DNA of 64,000 bases from Lysinibacillus_B sp036662795 (GCF_036662795.1 NZ_JBAFWZ010000011.1:61685-125684); one strand, 5' to 3'. Positions 55,089-63,811 are shown, counted from the stretch's first letter. Program-made: numbers and translations. The notes: generated from the sequence alone by a model not told the origin.

Positions 55089-56216
55089 TTAGCGCACTGC
55101 GCAACGATTAGGTCCAATCTCCATCTCCGTTTGCTCATCGTTATCTGGAGTAATTTTACCCATATTAACTTGACGAATTTGTTGATATGCATTTGGCTGT
55201 GGTGGTAGGTTATCCGTTACTGTTTTACGGAATTCCTCTTCATCCTCGATGTTTAAACCGTGGTTTTCAGCGAATAAGTCACCTAAACGTTTAGCTACCG
55301 TACCATCCTCGTTTAACTCTTCAATAATCATAAAGTGAGCAGGTAAAACAACTAAGTCTTCCGCTAATTCACGGTAACGCTTATAAAGTGTTTCACGTAA
55401 ATCGCCTACCCAGTCTTCCGCTAAGCCTGCTAAGTCTGGACGACCAATTGAATCGATGAATAAAATGTCACCTGTTAATAAATATTTTGAATCGATTACG
55501 AATGAAGTTGAACCGATTGTATGCCCTGGTGAGTATAGCGCTCCTACTTCGATTTTCGAAGAGCCAATTTGCACTGTTAAGCCATCTGTTAAAGCTGTGT
55601 ACTCGAATACAACCTCTTCTGCATCTTTTGGCGGTAAATAATATGTTGCCCCAGTAGCAGCTGCAATGTGGCGACCACCTGAAATGTGATCGGCATGTAG
55701 GTGTGTATCAAACACATGTGTGATCTTTACGCCTTTTTCTTCAGCAAATTTAGTAAATACTTCTGTGAAGCGAACAGCATCGATAATTGCTGCTTCCCCT
55801 TCAGAAATTGCCATATATGATAGACATCCTTTACCTAAGCGAACGAATTGGTATAATTCACCGCCATTGGCTAAATCACCGACTTTAATTGGCTCAAGGT
55901 ACATTGACCAAGATTTCATACCACCTTCTAGGTATGCTACTTCACGACCTTCTTCTGATAGCATTTCAGCAACCATAATTGAAGAGCCTTCTTTTGCACA
56001 AACAACTAAGATTTCTTTATCCTCTGGAATCTTTGGAAGAATTTCTTCTACGCCATCTAATAATTCAAAGTAAGGAATATTTAAATACTCAAATTTGTGA
56101 CCATCAATTTTCCAATCCTCAAACGCATCTGCATTACGTACATCTAAAATGAATAATTCTTTATTATCGATTACTTTGCGAGCAACATCTGCTGCTGTCC
56201 ATTTGATTACTGTCAT
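55089..56216 (-). CDS. Rhodanese-persulfide dioxygenase fusion (CstB/YrkH-related)
   Basis: 375 residues. N-terminal rhodanese (about 5-110) with Cys73 (VVCAKEGSS), then a metallo-beta-lactamase-fold persulfide dioxygenase: HLHADH at 172-177, SPGHTIGSTSF and TGDILFID. It oxidises a persulfide with O2 to sulfite, and the rhodanese can form thiosulfate. In S. aureus CstB the rhodanese is C-terminal; here it is N-terminal, a rearranged fusion. Full-length relatives are YrkH-type. Its ribosome site GGGGGT lies within a CstR-type palindrome. Confidence 0.9.
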   Translation of the reverse strand: MTVIKWTAADVARKVIDNKELFILDVRNADAFEDWKIDGHKFEYLNIPYFELLDGVEEILPKIPEDKEILVVCAKEGSSIMVAEMLSEEGREVAYLEGGMKSWSMYLEPIKVGDLANGGELYQFVRLGKGCLSYMAISEGEAAIIDAVRFTEVFTKFAEEKGVKITHVFDTHLHADHISGGRHIAAATGATYYLPPKDAEEVVFEYTALTDGLTVQIGSSKIEVGALYSPGHTIGSTSFVIDSKYLLTGDILFIDSIGRPDLAGLAEDWVGDLRETLYKRYRELAEDLVVLPAHFMIIEELNEDGTVAKRLGDLFAENHGLNIEDEEEFRKTVTDNLPPQPNAYQQIRQVNMGKITPDNDEQTEMEIGPNRCAVR

Positions 56217-56223
56217 TCCGTTT

Positions 56224-56237
56224 TACCCCCATAGGTA
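56224..56237. promoter_or_regulatory. CstR-type operator D (over the dioxygenase ribosome site)
   Basis: TACC-CCCATA-GGTA, seven bases before the dioxygenase start. It shares the TACC-N6-GGTA frame of the sites near cstR. It would give the dioxygenase gene its own control inside the operon. Confidence 0.6.
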
Positions 56238-56261
56238 TAATTTTTTTGAAATTTTTTTGTA

Positions 56262-56277
56262 GGAGGGATATCCCTCC
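56262..56277. other. 16-bp perfect palindrome before the dioxygenase gene
   Basis: GGAGGGATATCCCTCC lies 7 bases past the upstream DsrE stop. As RNA it could fold but no U run follows on the coding strand, so it may be a protein site or processing signal. Confidence 0.4.
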
Positions 56278-56284
56278 GTACAAA

Positions 56285-56680
56285 TTAGAACGTTAATGTA
56301 GGTGCTGCATCCTTTGCATATTCTAAGAATGTTACAGCGCCACCAACCTCAATACCATCTACAAAATCTTCTGTCGTTAAGCCCATTACATCCATTGTCA
56401 TCTGACAAGCGATAAATTTTACACCTAAGTCTTGAGCCATCTCTACTAATTGTGGAATCGCTGGAACATTTGCTTTTGCAAAACCTTCTGCGAAATGCTC
56501 TTTACCAGCTGGCATTTCTAGTGCATGCATTGCTTGCTTATGAATTAAATTTAATCCTTCAAATGTAAAGAAGATGGCTACCTCTTTATCTGAAGCTGCT
56601 GCTGCAGTCGCGATATTAAATACTTTATATGCATCGAACATGCCACCGTTTGATGCAATAATTGCTACTTTATTTGACAT
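56285..56680 (-). CDS. DsrE/DsrF/DrsH-family sulfur-relay protein (YrkE-like)
   Basis: 131 residues. DsrE fold with the persulfide-carrying Cys92 (FIACQMTMDVMGL). Sulfur carrier that exchanges persulfide with TusA and rhodanese partners. Resembles YrkE in the B. subtilis yrk operon. It follows the TusA-rhodanese gene by 18 bases. Confidence 0.88.
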   Translation of the reverse strand: MSNKVAIIASNGGMFDAYKVFNIATAAAASDKEVAIFFTFEGLNLIHKQAMHALEMPAGKEHFAEGFAKANVPAIPQLVEMAQDLGVKFIACQMTMDVMGLTTEDFVDGIEVGGAVTFLEYAKDAAPTLTF

Positions 56681-56698
56681 TTTTCATTCCTCCAATAA

Positions 56699-57256
56699 TT
56701 AAACTTCTTGTGTTAATTCGCCATTCCACTCACTCATACCAGGTAGAACGTTATATACTTTAGTAAAACCTTTATCTGCTAACATTTGTGCTGCCATATC
56801 GGAACGAGTTCCTGTACGACAAATCACATAAATTTCTTGATCTTTTTCAAGCTCTTCTAGACGTGCCTCTAAATCTCCCATCGGAATTGATTTTGAGCCT
56901 GGAATATGACCAAACGCGTATTCAGCTTCCTCACGCACATCTAAAATTAGGCCAGAGCGAGATGTCATCTCGTCATTTGAAATTGTTCTCTCGAATTTCT
57001 TTTCTGCTGCATCGCTATCTTCTGTGGAGCATTTGCGAATGTAATGATATAGCACATCGCCTTCTTCGCGTGTACCAATATACTGATGACCAACCGTTTT
57101 TGCCCAAGCAGCTAAATCTGCCTTTGATCCTTTATCTGTTGCTTGCACCTCTAAGACTTGACCATCCTCAAGTCCATTTACTGCTTTTTTTGTTTTTACA
57201 ATTGGCATCGGGCAAGCAAGACCCTTTGCATCTAATTGCACATCTGATTTAATCAC
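56699..57256 (-). CDS. TusA-rhodanese fusion (YrkF-like)
   Basis: 185 residues from a GTG at 57256, which has GGAGGT at 6 bases; the longer reading to 57319 lacks a ribosome site and overlaps the previous gene. The N-terminal TusA domain has Cys15 (AKGLACPMPIVKTKKA); the rhodanese (about 95-180) has Cys146 (VICRTGTRS). Fusion of donor and carrier fits direct sulfur transfer. Matches YrkF. Confidence 0.92.
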   Translation of the reverse strand: MIKSDVQLDAKGLACPMPIVKTKKAVNGLEDGQVLEVQATDKGSKADLAAWAKTVGHQYIGTREEGDVLYHYIRKCSTEDSDAAEKKFERTISNDEMTSRSGLILDVREEAEYAFGHIPGSKSIPMGDLEARLEELEKDQEIYVICRTGTRSDMAAQMLADKGFTKVYNVLPGMSEWNGELTQEV

Positions 57257-57284
57257 GATTTTACCTCCAAATAGTTTAAAGATT

Positions 57285-57581
57285 TTACTGTAAGTCGCCT
57301 TCCCACGCAAGCATGCCACCAGTCATGTTTTTCACATCATAGCCCTGAGATTGTAGAAATGCTGTAGCCTGACCGCTACGAGCACCAGAACGACATACCA
57401 TAATGTAAGGGGTATTCTTATCTAATTCGTGCATACGGAACTCTAAAAGTCCTAGTGGAATATTGACGATGCCTGGAATATGTCCAGCTTCAACTTCTCC
57501 TACTTCACGCACATCAACTAAATTTAATTTTTCACCAGCTGCTAACTTTTGCTGTACTTCTGTTGTCGAAATTTCTTTCAT
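57285..57581 (-). CDS. Single-domain rhodanese
   Basis: 98 residues from the ATG at 57581 with AGGAGGAG upstream. Sulfurtransferase loop MVCRSGARSG with Cys63. No membrane segment, so cytosolic. Starts 13 bases after the membrane rhodanese gene; eight extra upstream codons overlap that gene and were not used. Confidence 0.9.
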   Translation of the reverse strand: MKEISTTEVQQKLAAGEKLNLVDVREVGEVEAGHIPGIVNIPLGLLEFRMHELDKNTPYIMVCRSGARSGQATAFLQSQGYDVKNMTGGMLAWEGDLQ

Positions 57582-57594
57582 TAATATTCTCCTC

Positions 57595-57936
57595 CTAATA
57601 TGCACTCATGCCGCCACGGACATTCGTTACTTTTTCAAAACCCAATTTTTTCATTTGTTTACATGCCTGACCTGAACGCATACCACTCTGACAAATAACA
57701 ACAATTTCCTTATCCTTTGGTAGCTTCGAGAAATCTGAACCAAGCGGAATATTTTTAAACTGCTTAATGTTACGTGCTTTATATTCACCTGGTGTACGAA
57801 CATCAACAAAGACTTTATCCTTGTCATTTAAAATGTTTTTTAAATTAGCGGTTGAGATTGCTTTTACACCTTTAGTCGGCTTCATTCGCCATACTAAGAA
57901 CGCTGCGACAACACCAATAAATATTAAAGTTTCCAT
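57595..57936 (-). CDS. Membrane-anchored rhodanese
   Basis: 113 residues. One N-terminal membrane helix (about 3-18), then a rhodanese domain with Cys82 (VICQSGMRSG). The positive residues after the helix place the domain in the cytosol. It could capture persulfide at the membrane. Between the first DsrE gene and the soluble rhodanese. Confidence 0.88.
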   Translation of the reverse strand: METLIFIGVVAAFLVWRMKPTKGVKAISTANLKNILNDKDKVFVDVRTPGEYKARNIKQFKNIPLGSDFSKLPKDKEIVVICQSGMRSGQACKQMKKLGFEKVTNVRGGMSAY

Positions 57937-57946
57937 AAAACTCTCC

Positions 57947-58423
57947 TTATATGAATAAGTTTACGTTTCCTTCTTCTGCATCTGCTAAATACGCTGCAAC
58001 ACCGGCATATTCAATACCATCTAATAATTCTTCTTTTTGTAGTCCAAGTAAATCCATTGTCATTGTACAAGTCACAAGCTTAATTTCCTGTTCCTGTGCC
58101 ATTTCAATTAATTGTGTAAGTGTTAAAGCATTATGTTTATCCATTACGTGCTTAATCATTTTAGGACCCATACCAAGCATTTGCATTTTTGATAAACCTA
58201 ATTTTTCAGCACCACGTGGCATCATTTTTGCAAACATTTTTTCAAGAAAACCTTTATTCACTTGCACAGGCTCTTGCTTTCTTAAGGCATTGATACCCCA
58301 GAAAGTATGGAAGATTGTCACCTCATGATCGTATGCCGCAGCACCATTTGCAATAATGTACGCCGCCATCGCCTTATCATAATCTCCACTAAATAAAACA
58401 ATCGTTGTTCTTTTCTTTTCCAT
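57947..58423 (-). CDS. DsrE-family protein, first gene of the persulfide operon
   Basis: 158 residues. DsrE fold with Cys119 (LVTCTMTMDLLGL) and an insertion rich in Met and Lys (about 60-90) not present in the second DsrE protein. CGGAGGT precedes the ATG. CstR-type operator A lies 13-26 bases upstream. Confidence 0.88.
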   Translation of the reverse strand: MEKKRTTIVLFSGDYDKAMAAYIIANGAAAYDHEVTIFHTFWGINALRKQEPVQVNKGFLEKMFAKMMPRGAEKLGLSKMQMLGMGPKMIKHVMDKHNALTLTQLIEMAQEQEIKLVTCTMTMDLLGLQKEELLDGIEYAGVAAYLADAEEGNVNLFI

Positions 58424-58435
58424 TAGGACCTCCGT

Positions 58436-58449
58436 TACCTATAAGGGTA
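58436..58449. promoter_or_regulatory. CstR-type operator A
   Basis: TACC-TATAAG-GGTA between cstR and the operon. On the minus strand a TATAAT -10 (58464-58469) lies 14 bases upstream, so the site covers the first transcribed bases. Repression by roadblock or steric hindrance is expected. Confidence 0.75.
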
Positions 58450-58478
58450 TTATTTTTTTGAAAATTATATAGTCGTAT

Positions 58479-58739
58479 TTAACGACTTTTAATCATTAAG
58501 TCCATCGCCTGCTGGACTACTTGATTGACTTTTACATCGTCTCCATCTGCTTCTTGGATGCAACCGAGTAGATTTTCCATTGCTATGACGCCAATTGTAC
58601 GATCGACACCAGATCTAATAGCACTTAGTTGAGTAATAACTTCTTTACAATCTTTCTGCTCATCAATCATGCGAAGTACAGCTCGCAATTGACCTTCAAT
58701 TCGTTTTAGACGATTAGATACTTTCACATCATAGCCCAT
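58479..58739 (-). CDS. cstR: Persulfide-sensing repressor CstR
   Basis: 86 residues, CsoR fold (GYDVKVSNRLKRIEGQLRAV start of helix 1). Cys31 (KDCKEV) and Cys60 (LLGCIQ) fall on the exact positions used by S. aureus CstR. CsoR copper sensors have His four residues before the second Cys; here that position is Asn56, so copper sensing is unlikely. Sulfane sulfur would link Cys31 and Cys60 of neighbouring subunits and release DNA. It precedes the persulfide operon, with operators on both sides. Confidence 0.92.
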   Translation of the reverse strand: MGYDVKVSNRLKRIEGQLRAVLRMIDEQKDCKEVITQLSAIRSGVDRTIGVIAMENLLGCIQEADGDDVKVNQVVQQAMDLMIKSR

Positions 58740-58786
58740 TCCTTCTCACCCTTTCATCAAGAAGTTTTGTGTTGCTTACGTGTCTT

Positions 58787-58816
58787 ATAATAATACCTAT
58801 AAGGGTATATTGTCAA
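58787..58816 (-). promoter_or_regulatory. cstR promoter
   Basis: On the minus strand a consensus TTGACA (58811-58816) and TATTAT (58787-58792), 18 bases apart, about 48 bases before the ATG of cstR. Operator B fills the spacer, so autoregulation is likely. Confidence 0.8.
58794..58807. promoter_or_regulatory. CstR-type operator B (cstR promoter spacer)
   Basis: TACC-TATAAG-GGTA, base-for-base identical to operator A across all 14 positions. Confidence 0.8.
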
Positions 58817-58955
58817 CAGTTTTAACCAAAAAAGTTTTACATCTTAAAATCACTCACCTAAAACTATGTCGAACCCTTGATAATATTAGGTTTTTTAAAT
58901 TCTAAAGAAACATTCCCATCTGAGACACACAAAGAAAACGCAGATATTTTCTCCA

Positions 58956-58969
58956 TACCTAAGAGGGTA
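58956..58969. promoter_or_regulatory. CstR-type operator C
   Basis: TACC-TAAGAG-GGTA, about 150 bases further from cstR and 200 bases before the SLH-protein gene. The 429-base gap 58740-59168 holds operators B and C, the cstR promoter and otherwise AT-rich sequence; no riboswitch was recognised. Confidence 0.6.
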
Positions 58970-59168
58970 CATGTATTTAATAGTATAGAACATGGAATGG
59001 CATTTTGTAAAAAAGGGTGCTTACCCCTGATAGTATATTACGGATAGTTGCATGGGTATGTATTGTTTATTGTGGGAAGAAGATATTTTTTAAAATTTTT
59101 AACCTAGTTTTAACCTTCGTAAGTTAGTATAAACTTAAAAATTTTTATTATAAAAGGAGCTGAACTGA

Positions 59169-62100
59169 ATGCACTTTAAGAAAAAAACATTATTTATACT
59201 AGGGTTAATCCTTTTACTTGTCGTAAACTCCTTACAAATCCCAAAAGTGGAGGCAGCTATTAATGAGCAACCTATTCACAACTATTCACAAAACACTTGG
59301 GCATTTAATAGCCTAGCTAAAGGACCTAATGGAGAAATTTATCTTGCTCATAAAGTTAGTCATACTGAAATTGTAGTAAAGAGATGGGATGAGGGTAAAT
59401 GGACTCTCTTTTCAACTATAACTACTGCTGAAACGAATAATACGAGTTTCAGTGATGATTTAGATTTAATGGTGGATTCTTTTGGTAAGTTACACATAGT
59501 TTTCAGACATGAGAACGGTACTGGAATAGCAAGTGCTAGAGGAATTTCATATGGTTATCATAACGGGGCAAGTTGGGTATTCAATGAGGTCGATTCTTCC
59601 TCTGACCCATACGGTTGGAAAAATTATGATGATCCCTCGCTTGCAGTAGACTCTAACGGAAAAGCACATATCGTTTATAACTATACAGATTCTAATGGAT
59701 CAAGAATTTATTCAGCTAAGTATGCAACGAATATTTCTGGTAATTGGAATAAGAGTACACTCGTGATCGGGAATGGCACTATTGGAATTGACGAAATTCA
59801 TCAGCCTCAAATTGAAATTGATGCTAGCAATATCGCTCACGTCACATATGTTAGAGAAGACAATCAGAACAACTATTATGGAAACTATTATTATACAAGC
59901 AAAGCGGTAAATGAACCCACTTTTCCTCCTGCAACAAAGATAGTTGATGCTGTTGCAGATGGGAAGAATTATTTTTATTCTCCATTCGCAGTTACTGCTG
60001 CTGGGAAGATATTTTTCACTTCTGATGCGTATGTAAACAATAGTAGTACATCCTACTTACATTCGAATACTTCTGGCAAGTGGGAACAGGAACAAGTATA
60101 TACTGATAGCCAACGAGAAACATATCCAGTGGGCGTTTCTATTTTGGATTCTACTGTCCATCTTTTAATGTACTCGGTTGCGAAAGATAATAGTGATGTT
60201 GAATTATTCGCAATTACAAAAAACAATAATACATTATTAGTAGGTAATAAAATTATTAAGCCCAATTTAGTTGTTTCTCCTCCTTTGAATGAAATAACAT
60301 TTATAGTTGATTCTCATGGGAATTTTATAACAGTGATGGAGCATAATACACTTAAAACCATTAGTAGTTTATTTGGAACAAGCCCTGATTTCGGCTTATC
60401 AAAACCTCTTAGCACTAACTCAGAATTAAATAACCTTGAGATTTCTAATGGAACATTAAGTCCAACCTTTTCAGCAAGTACAACATCGTATTTTGCAAGT
60501 GTTGCTAATAATGTTTCATCCATTGCTATTACTCCTACTCTAGCAGACAGCAAGGCTACTCTAGTTGTAAACGGTAATTCTGTAACTAGCGGACAGCCAG
60601 TAAATGTAAGCCTAAATATAGGGGCGAACACAATTCAAGGTACAGTAACAGCGGAAGACGGGGTGACTACGAAAACTTATACCGTAACAATAAATAGGGC
60701 TGCACTAACACCTCCTAGTGCACCAACGAATATAAAGGCAACTCCAGGAAACGAAGAAGTTACTATTAGTTTTGATGCTCCTACAGAAAATGGTGGGAAA
60801 CCGATTACAGGTTATACGGTGAAAGTATATTCTGGCGGAGCTGAGCAAACAAGTTTGAATAAAACTGGAGCTACTAGCCCGATTACAGTAAATGACTTAA
60901 AGAATGGAACTCCTTATACATTTAAAGTAGTTGCTTCAAACGAAGTTGGGGACAGTCCTGCCTCAAACGATTCCACTGCTATCACTCCAAGAACAATTCC
61001 TGATGCTCCGACAATTGGGACTGCTATCTCAGGGAATGGACAAGCTACCGTCTCTTTCACAGCACCAGCTAGCAATGGAGGAAGTGCTATTACAGCATAT
61101 ACTGTCAAGGCTTATCCAGGTGGGGTTACAGCTACTGGATCACAAAGTCCTATAATAGTTAGCGGCTTAACAAACGGGACCGGTTATACATTTACGGTAA
61201 CTGCTACGAATGCTGCTGGTACTAGTTCAGCATCTGGAGCATCAAATGTAGTTACTCCTGCAACTGTGCCGAATGCACCACAGAATGTTGTCGGCACTCC
61301 AGGTGATAAACAGGTAAAAGTAAGCTTTAACTCACCTACAGATAATGGCGGAAGTAGCATTACTGATTATAAGGTGAAGGTGTTTTCAGGTGGGGTCGAG
61401 CTTCCATTATTAAATAGAACAGGAAATACTAGCCCTATTACGATTACCGGCTTAACAAACGGGACCCCTTATACATTTAAGGTAGTTGCATTAAACGCTT
61501 TAGGTGAAGGTGCAGAATCGACTGTTTCTAATGCCGTTACTCCGAGCTCAGTTCCAGATGCACCAACTTCGATAAGTGCAACAAAAGGAAATGCAGAAGC
61601 TACAGTTAGTTTTACAGCACCAACAAATGATGGAGGTAACCCAATCACAGGCTATACTGTCAAAGTTTTTAAGGATGGGGCCGAGCAAACCTCATTAAAT
61701 AAATCGGGTTCCGCTAGTCCTATTACGGTAACGGGGTTAACTAATGGAACTCCTTATACATTTAAAGTCGTAGCTACTAATATTGTTGGTAATAGTAAAG
61801 ATTCTGAAGCATCTCCATCAATTGTACCTATGACAGTTCCAGACAAACCTACAAATGTTAATACAACTACAGGGGATGCTCAGGTTAAAATTGATTTCAC
61901 TCCGCCTGTAAATAACGGCGGGAGTTCCATTATAGGATATGTAGTGAAAGTATTTGAAAATGGAGTAGAGCAAACATCACTAAACAAATCAGGCTCTAGC
62001 AGCCCAATTACAATCTCAAATTTAACAAACGGATCGCCTTACACTTTTAAAGTCATTGCAAAAAATAGTGTTGGAGAGAGTGCTGCTTCGGATGAAACAA

Positions 62101-63680
62101 TTCAAGTTACTCCAGCAGCGAATCAATTAGCCCCTCTTGGATTAAAGGGCATTGCACCAACTGCCCCATCATTAAATGACGGAAAAATTACAGGCACGTC
62201 AAATCTGATGGAATTCAAATTCAATTCAGATACAACATGGATTTCAGTGCCGGGAACTGAAATACAGAATCTTACTCCCGGAACATACAATGTGCGTTTA
62301 AAGACCAAACCTGGTTGGAATGCAGGGGCTATCACAAATGTTATTGTGCCAAAATATGCATCACCAGGTAGCGGTGGCTCTGGCGGCTCCGGTGGTTCAA
62401 GTGGCGGAAGTATAGACAAAGAAGACAATACTATTATTTTGATTAACGGGAAAGAAGTATCTCTTGGTCAATCCAAAACAACTACTGTAGATGATAAATC
62501 AATCACAACTTTAAAGGTTGACTCTACAAAACTTAAAGAATTATTACTACAAGAAGGTAGTAATGCCGTTATTACTATACCTGTAGCGGTTAAATCGAAT
62601 CGTATCATTAGTGAGCTAAACGGAGAAATCATTCACTTTTTAGAAGAAACCGGAGGAACTGTTGTACTTCAAACGCCAACAGCAGCTTATTCTATTCCTG
62701 CTCACGCAATAAATATCGATGAGGTCGTTAAACAACTTGGAAAGAATGTAGAATTAAAGGACATTACAATCCATATCGAAATTTCAGAGCCTGCTGATCA
62801 ATCAATCCAAGCAGTACAGAATACTGCCTCTAAAAACGGTTACGAGATCATTCTTCCACCTGTAGAATTTAAAGTAAGCTTTACGAACGGGGATAATAAG
62901 GCTGAAGTGAGTAGGTTCAGTGCTTATGTAGAAAGAATGATGGCTATTCCAGATAGCATTGACCCTAGCAAAATTACAACTGGTGTAAGATTGAATGAGG
63001 ACGGGACATTCTCACATGTACCAACATCGATAGTGAAAATTGGTGGAAAATTCTATGCAAAAATTAACAGTTTAACTAATAGTATTTACACAGTTATTTC
63101 AAGTCCCAAACAATTTAAGGATGTTATTTCTCATTGGGCAAAGGATTCCATTCATAATTTAGCATCTCGTTTAGTTATTAGCGGTGTAACAAAGGACAAT
63201 TTTGCTCCTAATAACGACATTACGCGAGCTGAATTCGCTGCGATTATGGTTCGAGGGTTAGGTATAAAATTAGGCGTTGGAGATAACATATATATGGATG
63301 TTGCTACAGACGCTTGGTATGCTGAATATATTCTAGCTGCTACCGAGTATGATTTAATCCACGGGTATGGAAATGGCAATTTCGGAGCAAACGATAAAAT
63401 CACGCGCGAACAAGCAATCGCTATTATTGCACGTGCAATGAAGATTACAAAGCTTCATGCTAATTTAAAGGATGAAGAGGTTAATGGAATACTTGACCAA
63501 TTTAACGATAAGAATAAAATCGCCCATTATGCTAAAGAACCAATTGCATTAGGGGTTAAAACAGGTGTAGTATCAGGAAAAGGCAATCAAAATATCGCAC
63601 CACAAGATTTTATTTCGAGAGCTGAAGTAGCCGTGATTATTGAAAGCTTGCTTCAAAATTCTAATTTAATAAGCAAATAA
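59169..63680 (+). CDS. S-layer-homology surface protein with five FN3 repeats
   Basis: 1503 residues. Signal peptide to about Ala30. An N-terminal region (about 35-410) with repeated beta-blade-like strands, a cadherin-like beta-sandwich (about 414-513), five FN3 modules (about 515-985), a glycine/serine linker (about 1066-1080), an uncharacterised domain, and three SLH modules (about 1314-1503) that bind pyruvylated secondary wall polymer. It is therefore wall-anchored. The FN3 modules share blocks such as LTNGTPYTFKVVA, indicating recent repeat expansion. AAAGGAG precedes the ATG. Function is not identifiable beyond surface binding. Confidence 0.9.
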   Translation: MHFKKKTLFILGLILLLVVNSLQIPKVEAAINEQPIHNYSQNTWAFNSLAKGPNGEIYLAHKVSHTEIVVKRWDEGKWTLFSTITTAETNNTSFSDDLDLMVDSFGKLHIVFRHENGTGIASARGISYGYHNGASWVFNEVDSSSDPYGWKNYDDPSLAVDSNGKAHIVYNYTDSNGSRIYSAKYATNISGNWNKSTLVIGNGTIGIDEIHQPQIEIDASNIAHVTYVREDNQNNYYGNYYYTSKAVNEPTFPPATKIVDAVADGKNYFYSPFAVTAAGKIFFTSDAYVNNSSTSYLHSNTSGKWEQEQVYTDSQRETYPVGVSILDSTVHLLMYSVAKDNSDVELFAITKNNNTLLVGNKIIKPNLVVSPPLNEITFIVDSHGNFITVMEHNTLKTISSLFGTSPDFGLSKPLSTNSELNNLEISNGTLSPTFSASTTSYFASVANNVSSIAITPTLADSKATLVVNGNSVTSGQPVNVSLNIGANTIQGTVTAEDGVTTKTYTVTINRAALTPPSAPTNIKATPGNEEVTISFDAPTENGGKPITGYTVKVYSGGAEQTSLNKTGATSPITVNDLKNGTPYTFKVVASNEVGDSPASNDSTAITPRTIPDAPTIGTAISGNGQATVSFTAPASNGGSAITAYTVKAYPGGVTATGSQSPIIVSGLTNGTGYTFTVTATNAAGTSSASGASNVVTPATVPNAPQNVVGTPGDKQVKVSFNSPTDNGGSSITDYKVKVFSGGVELPLLNRTGNTSPITITGLTNGTPYTFKVVALNALGEGAESTVSNAVTPSSVPDAPTSISATKGNAEATVSFTAPTNDGGNPITGYTVKVFKDGAEQTSLNKSGSASPITVTGLTNGTPYTFKVVATNIVGNSKDSEASPSIVPMTVPDKPTNVNTTTGDAQVKIDFTPPVNNGGSSIIGYVVKVFENGVEQTSLNKSGSSSPITISNLTNGSPYTFKVIAKNSVGESAASDETIQVTPAANQLAPLGLKGIAPTAPSLNDGKITGTSNLMEFKFNSDTTWISVPGTEIQNLTPGTYNVRLKTKPGWNAGAITNVIVPKYASPGSGGSGGSGGSSGGSIDKEDNTIILINGKEVSLGQSKTTTVDDKSITTLKVDSTKLKELLLQEGSNAVITIPVAVKSNRIISELNGEIIHFLEETGGTVVLQTPTAAYSIPAHAINIDEVVKQLGKNVELKDITIHIEISEPADQSIQAVQNTASKNGYEIILPPVEFKVSFTNGDNKAEVSRFSAYVERMMAIPDSIDPSKITTGVRLNEDGTFSHVPTSIVKIGGKFYAKINSLTNSIYTVISSPKQFKDVISHWAKDSIHNLASRLVISGVTKDNFAPNNDITRAEFAAIMVRGLGIKLGVGDNIYMDVATDAWYAEYILAATEYDLIHGYGNGNFGANDKITREQAIAIIARAMKITKLHANLKDEEVNGILDQFNDKNKIAHYAKEPIALGVKTGVVSGKGNQNIAPQDFISRAEVAVIIESLLQNSNLISK

Positions 63681-63689
63681 GAAATAATT

Positions 63690-63731
63690 AATCCTACTGA
63701 AAGACTAGATTATCTTTCAGTGGGATTTTAT
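63690..63731 (+). terminator. Terminator of the SLH-protein gene
   Basis: Stem AATCCTACTGAAAGA (63690-63704) with TCTTTCAGTGGGATT (63713-63727), one mismatch, then TTATTTT. Confidence 0.85.
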
Positions 63732-63763
63732 TTTCGATAAAGGATTTCCTAAAGTAAAAAATA

Positions 63764-63801
63764 TAGCCTACAAACGCTGCGGACTGAACGTTTGTAGGCT
63801 A
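63764..63801 (-). terminator. Terminator downstream of tRNA-Val
   Basis: Perfect 13-bp stem TAGCCTACAAACG/CGTTTGTAGGCTA (63764-63776 with 63789-63801), followed on the minus strand by TATTTTTTAC. Confidence 0.85.
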
Positions 63802-63811
63802 ATTTCTTTGA

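Noticed and set aside
58479..58739. Copper sensor CsoR
   Set aside because: Asn56 replaces the His needed for copper binding, and no copper ATPase or chaperone gene is adjacent; rhodanese and TusA genes are.
58997..59035. Terminator before the SLH gene (GGGT-AAGC-ACCC with TTTTTT on the minus strand)
   Set aside because: The stem has only four or five pairs and no minus-strand gene ends there.
60712..62125. CRISPR-like periodic repeats
   Set aside because: The repetition is of about 280 bases and coding (FN3 modules), not short repeat-spacer units; no cas genes are present.
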